Origin: Paratinospora sagittata
Lineage: Eukaryota; Streptophyta; Magnoliopsida; Ranunculales; Menispermaceae
Length of the DNA stretch: 64,000 bases
Reading direction: 5' to 3'
Assembly: GCA_035771175.1 (NCBI GenBank)
Contig: CM069597.1
Location: 44,341,224 to 44,405,223 of the forward strand
Below, piece after piece: positions 59,531 to 64,000 of the stretch. The notes under the pieces are model-generated. The model was not told the DNA's origin. It did no database searches and saw only the letters and a program-made list of their open reading frames with translations. How positions within the stretch are numbered: the stretch's first letter is position 1; the number at the start of each line of letters is the position of its first letter. Position numbers and translations under genes: made by a program.

Positions 59531-61869
59531 ACTACTGTAACAATAGGGGGTCAAAATCGGCATAACACTATTACTCCAGGGAGATCTCTGGAAATTTACG
59601 GCGGCTTTTTTTGCCAGAAATGGAAAAAAAAAGGAGAAAAGAAATAATAAATAATCAAGAGGAACATTGATCACCCCGGCGTAAATTAGTGACCTGATTT
59701 AGCTTTCACTAAGGGAAAGTGCTAACGTGAACCAGCCCTAGTCTACCCGCAAATTAGTACGGCTTCTGGCGTAATCCTCTGTACCACTTGGCGTATACTT
59801 ACTGCTTATACCTTCTCTGCAGAAGTAACACGTCCCTGGAAGTAATAACTTTGTGACGTCATTTTTAATATTATTATGAGATTGTCGAGACTTCCACACG
59901 CGTACAGAGGAGGAAACGATGCATACAGTGGATCCTGTGCGATTCGCTCGACTCGTGTTTCACTGCAATTTTGCGCGAGCTTTTCCTGGGTGCTTCCATA
60001 CCATATGCTACCGGCACCTCTTGCCACGTAACGTATAGTTTTCTTGTCTGATGATTTGTTCGGTTAGATTTTGGGATGCTTTCTAATTATTGTACAACCA
60101 GTTGTATGGAAGTGGCATTAGACGAGATATTGGTTGTACAGCCAACTTATCGCTTACTATTTCCACGTGTTATTTTCGAGAGCTTTGAGAAATTAAAATT
60201 TGAACGAACGCGACAAAATTGCCCATTTTAGATAAGGTTTGGAGTGAAAACGGAGGTGAGAAATTGAAGGGTAATGTCGTTATTTTCGGTTAAAGTGCTG
60301 TCATTTTGTCGACAGATGAGGGTATTCGGTGATTATTTCGCGCTAAAATGACCACAGTATTTCGCCATAGTGTCACGGTTTTGAACGCTTCACGTCGGGA
60401 GTGGTCCCCACTGGTGGAAATGTCTAGATCCACCACGTGGAACTTGGAACTTCTCATTAAAAAAAAAATACACAGTAAATGATACGTATTATACTCCCAA
60501 CGAGTTGTATATAGTAGTATCGACAATGCTAAATGTAGTTTTCAAGAAAAAAAAAAAAACAATGCTAAATGTACAAAGATATAACAGATTACATCGAGCG
60601 TGTGTATTGTGTATCTCATGTGAACCAATGAGGTGGAACACTTAAGTTTTTATGAGTTTTTAACTTTTTGCCCTTGGTATAGCCCTGTATATAAGAGTGT
60701 ATATAATTAAAAGAGTAATACTTGGGACATACTTTTCTAACATATTTTTTTGACATTATACTTTGAGTTATATAATTGTTTTGCATCACGTGATTCAAGT
60801 AATCTAACAATTCTCAATAACAATGTTAAAATATATGCTAGAAATGTATATTTTTTAAGCATTTTCTTAATTAAGAGACTAAATCGTTGTTAACAAGTGT
60901 TGGCTCAAACGACTTAATTAGGACACTTCACACCTTAGGCAAGTATTTGAGCTCTCGCTGTCCTCTATCATACCTTGATAGTGAGCAATCTATAGGTGCC
61001 ACTTGTATGCCTTTTTTTGAAGTCGGTGACATATTTGATCCTAAACAGGAGTAGGCTTTTCTTGCCTTAACTTTTCTTGAAAAAAAAAAAACACACAAAA
61101 TAAAATATAAAATCTTTTAAATCTATAGTTATTTTTTTCTTTTATATATGTATATATATATATTTTTTATTATCGATACAAGATCAAACTGAATTAGGCT
61201 ATTTAGTTGAGACGAGCGTTACGACAAGAAGCAAGCCGCGCATAGACACTTGCTCCCTACATTATTGATCCGAGATAACTTTTACTTATTTACTAGTAAA
61301 AGGGGACAGGGATCTGGTGCCTTAAGAGCCGTGTTGCACGCTGTAAGGCTTCTTTTATAAAATTAGTTATATCATCAATTCTGTACTTTAGCTCACCTTA
61401 TCTCGTATTTGCTATCTTATGACTTTTATTTCATCTCTCCATTTAATATTTTTCAATCTTAATATTTGCCTCCGTAGCTTAACTTAGTTAAGCTTTCTCT
61501 CGAATACATAGACTCAACCTCATGTATATATTTCTTTCATACTTCTACACTGTATAAAATCGATACTAAGCATCATAAGACACGACGCATCTATTTCTTT
61601 TTTATTGTTTAGCTGAAGCACGAGATCTTTGAATTTTCTCGCACCGCTTTGCCATCAGCTTGCTTTGTTGTCAACTTTTTTTATTTTTTATTTATTTTTT
61701 AATAATAATGAACTTTCCATTAATATTGATGAGAATCATCAATTACAACGTCCAAAATGAAGGGAAGAACTTCCTCCAACCAAATTACAAAATCATTTAC
61801 ACAACAAAGCTATTTAACTTAATCTATGTAATATGGCACGTGAGTAGAAAGTTAATAAAATAATATTTT
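59531..61869. other. intergenic DNA with SINE- and MITE-like scraps
   Basis: The most notable parts are an inverted pair TGTACAACCA (60090-60099) / TGGTTGTACA (60132-60141), and a tRNA-like stretch near 60900-61090 (GGCTCAAACGACTTAATTAG, then AAGTATTTGAGCTCTC, ending in an A12 tail) that could be a weak SINE. Frames at 59806-60027 and elsewhere are not convincing. Confidence 0.35.
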
Positions 61870-62155
61870 ATATTTTATTGTTGCCAATTATTTTAGAACG
61901 ATCTTATTTCTATTTTAGTTCTAATAGTCTATTTTTAATAGGATTTTTACATTTTAAATCATAAGAGGAATCGAGTTTTATTTTAAGAAAATTTTAATTT
62001 AGTAGGAATCAATTTAGGTAACTTAGATTTTTATATATAGAGCTTGTAATAGAGTTAAAATCATATGATTAAATGAATTAAAAATTATTGATTATGAATC
62101 TCTTTCTTTTCTTCTTCTATCTCATTTTCTCTTTCTTGTCCTACATCACCGTGAC
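61870..62155 (+). mobile_element. LTR-like remnant
   Basis: AT-rich block with TTTTTATATATAGAGCTTGTAATAGAG (TATA-like, about 62029) and a long A/T/C run ending GTCCTACATCACC (about 62145-62155). It parallels the block near 300-712. No pair of LTRs, primer site or target duplication was found. Confidence 0.3.
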
Positions 62156-62266
62156 ATGTTTTGTTGCCTTTTTTGTAAATTGATTACAGAACATAGTGTG
62201 CAGTCTAAATGTTCTTTAATATTTGCATCACCCAGACGTTTGTTGCGTCATGCAAATTTAGTGTTG

Positions 62267-62355
62267 GCTGATTTTACTTTAAAAGGCCTCTGTACCGATT
62301 AGGGTGAGATCTTATGTGATAATTTTGTTCATATCTGATGTAAGACTATTATTCT
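62267..62355 (+). repeat. dispersed repeat, copy 1 (partner at 62583)
   Basis: Begins near GGCTGATTTTACTTTAAAAGG, then ACCGATTAGGGTGAGATC, TTGTTCATATCTGATGTAAGAC. The same order recurs at about 62583-62695. The terminal strings (ACACATACCCAATA and CACGTACCCAACA) look like LTR ends. The two copies are in direct order about 315 bp apart, as in a small LTR element, but the edges are not defined. Confidence 0.45.
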
Positions 62356-62582
62356 AGTTTACACATACCCAATAAATATTTACCTTAAACCAAAATCCAA
62401 CTTCATCATGATCACGTCACACGATCCATGTCAAATCAACTATCGTTATTATCTTAAGGAGAAAGAACTAGAATAACCATCTGCGATCATCAGCACACTC
62501 GCGTGCACCACCTTGATATATGTATTTATAGTCAAACCATCAGCTCTTGTGTTGTCTCCGATTTAACCACATTTGAGCTCAG

Positions 62583-62692
62583 GTGTGAAATTTTACTATA
62601 AAAGGACTTAGTACTAATTAGGATAAAGTCACACTTATATTTTATGTAATGAATTTACTCATATGCGATGTGAGATCACACGTACCCAACAT
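62583..62692 (+). repeat. dispersed repeat, copy 2
   Basis: Direct copy of 62267-62355: GTGAAATTTTACTATAAAAGG, ACTAATTAGGATAAAGTC, TTACTCATATGCGATGTGAGATC, ending CGTACCCAACA. It lies immediately before the LINE fragment. Confidence 0.45.
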
Positions 62693-62860
62693 TTTGGACT
62701 AGAGATCCCAATATCTAAGAGGTCACAATCATCCACCACTTTTATGAATTCTTCCACTTGCTTTCCTAATTGCAGGCAGCCACCATATTTTTTCTGAATT
62801 CTCCAAGATGGCATTAAAGTCCCCACAAACAAGTACCCCAATTTCTTGATAAAAAAAAAG
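62690..62860 (-). mobile_element. LINE endonuclease fragment, frameshifted
   Basis: Read on the minus strand from 62860 down, one frame gives VLVCGDFNAILENSEK, with the GDFNAIL signature of LINE apurinic endonucleases. A second frame continues with VEEFIKVVDDCDLLDIGI, which fits the next part of the same domain. The two are out of frame with each other, so this is a decayed fragment. Confidence 0.6.
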
Positions 62861-63088
62861 TATTGATTTCTCCCTCTCTCCTACACACACACACATATAT
62901 ATATATATATACTATTGAACATGCAAATGCGTTGCACGTGGTCAAATTCATATTTTTCTTTCAATCATATTTAAATGGATAAAAGTTAAAACAAAAGCAA
63001 GGAATTCGAATTGAAACATAAATATACAATGAAAATTAGTGACATTTGCAAATGCTTCATATAATGAACTAAGTAATATGAATGGAAT

Positions 63089-63650
63089 TGTAATATAAAT
63101 TAGGAATCCAGGGTAGTTGCATTCTCAAACACGGATTCCGATATAGAGACGAGATAAGACTCCTCCTCCGAGAAAAATCAGGAAAATAGGAATCATCCTA
63201 GATGAGATAAGATTCCTATTTCGAGATGAACTCGGAAGATAGGGATCATCCAGGACAGGATGAGATTTCTTCTCCAAGACCAATTCGGAATAGATGAGCT
63301 CATTTTTACCAACGACGAAACGACACGTGGCACCATGTCTACTGGGAAACTAACCACTCTGGCCAGAGGACCTCCTTTATAAATAAGACCTATCATCCTC
63401 ACCATAAGGTACGAACAACTTTTTACAAGAGTTATTGCTTTATTCTTAAACAAGTTCTAACTTAGGCATCGGATGGTCTTCGGCCAGCACCACACCAGTG
63501 TTCATTACGATAGCCATATTGCTTTATTTCTTCTTCTTTTCAGATCTAGCTGATAAACCCTTGCTGGAACTAAATAGTTTATACTTCCAGATACAACCAT
63601 ATTCCTACATGTGTTCATTGACTTGGTGTTGGTCAGATTCTGCATCAACA
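63089..63650 (+). mobile_element. 5' LTR of a Gypsy-like retrotransposon running off the right edge
   Basis: The right end ATCAACA (63644-63650) is followed after two bases by TGGCGTCGTCTGTGGGGACGA (from 63653), a common plant LTR-element primer-binding region. A TATA box (TTTATAAATAAG) lies at 63376-63387, which fits LTR transcription. The left end is tentatively TGTAATATAAATTAGG at 63089; the boundary is uncertain. The second LTR is outside the window. Confidence 0.6.
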
Positions 63651-63652
63651 TT

Positions 63653-63673
63653 TGGCGTCGTCTGTGGGGACGA
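63653..63673 (+). other. primer-binding-site-like sequence
   Basis: TGGCGTCGTCTGTGGGGACG directly after the LTR resembles the complement of a tRNA 3' end (closest in memory: the tRNA-Asp type TGGCGCCGT...GGGGA). The TRIM-like element at 16550 has a similar string, so both may use the same tRNA. Confidence 0.5.
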
Positions 63674-63701
63674 CTTATCAAGCCAATAAAGCTTTCCGGC
63701 A

Positions 63702-63875
63702 ATGAGTCAAGAGGCAAATCCTCCGTATCTGGAGGAACTCCCAGCATCGCCGGAGCCTCCTAAGGCCCAACGAGGGAGACCTCCCAAGAAGAATAAGAGT
63801 TCTGCTCAAAAGTCTGCACGAATCAGCAATGTTGAGAGGAAAGTGGAGAGGATATCTCAACTAGTGCTGGAGTAG
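63702..63875 (+). pseudogene. start of a retrotransposon gag-like frame, interrupted
   Basis: From the Met at 63702 the frame runs 57 codons and is Pro/Lys-rich, with an AT-hook-like RGRPPKK at about residues 25-31. It then meets TAG at 63873-63875, after ISQLVLE. A later in-frame TGA also appears. It is either a decayed gag start or one read through after a mutation. No further domain is visible before the window ends. Confidence 0.45.
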
Positions 63876-64000
63876 AATGAAGAATTGCGGGCAGCTCTTC
63901 CCTTGTCACCACAAAAAATCCCAAATGTTTGAAAAGATGAAGGAAGTCGCTGCTGAAGTATCAATTCCCTACCGAAATTCGCAAAAAGTAGTAGCAAGCA

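Noticed and set aside
59806..60027. 73-codon frame (minus) as a first exon of another gene
   Set aside because: No matching downstream exon, no domain, and promoter-like intergenic DNA.

Overview
The window is nuclear DNA from a flowering plant, probably a eudicot. The genes have many short GT-AG exons, the intergenic DNA is very AT-rich, and the repeats are plant types: LTR elements, TRIM-like miniatures, LINE fragments, tRNA-derived SINEs and foldback elements. I cannot name the species from sequence alone. There are no bacterial operons, rRNA genes, canonical tRNA genes or CRISPR arrays.

Layout. (1) 1-21.8 kb is gene-poor. Its only protein gene I trust is an intronless C2H2 zinc-finger gene of the ZFP8 type (4063-4896, minus). 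The rest holds an Au-like SINE (5.3 kb), two linked palindromes made from one repeat family (8.16-9.12 kb), a 2.45-kb foldback element packed with tandem repeats in two orientations (10.4-12.9 kb), and a TRIM-like element (16.3 kb). (2) 21.9-28.8 kb holds a small intact three-pass membrane protein gene, followed by a ~3.1-kb tandem duplication whose two units each carry a broken relative of that gene. (3) 29.1-44.2 kb (minus) is a complete 21-exon chromomethylase gene (CMT3 type, 858 aa). Every exon joins in frame, and intron 15 carries a 2.77-kb solo LTR with a perfect 5-bp target duplication. (4) 46.7-50.6 kb (plus) is a two-exon, probably plastid-targeted methyltransferase-like gene (267 aa). 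Its 3-kb intron contains a TRIM, a 57-bp-stem hairpin and a truncated LINE with a perfect 9-bp target duplication. (5) 52.6-59.1 kb (minus) is an eight-exon gene for a 1302-aa plant coiled-coil protein of unknown function, with a duplicated N-terminal module. (6) 59.1-64 kb is intergenic and transposon-rich. It ends inside a Gypsy-like LTR element running off the right edge.

How the parts relate. The chromomethylase and methyltransferase-like genes are divergent, about 2.5 kb apart; the methyltransferase-like and coiled-coil genes converge. No joint pathway follows from this order. The clearest biological theme is a DNA-methylation enzyme of the kind that silences transposons, with a large LTR remnant in its own intron and E2F-like sites just upstream of its start codon. 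I found no convincing new multi-gene system. The most unusual structures are the two inverted-repeat complexes at 8.2-9.1 kb and 10.4-12.9 kb, the decaying duplicated gene family at 21.9-28.8 kb, and the hairpin in the methyltransferase-like intron. All coordinates and splice sites were read by eye.
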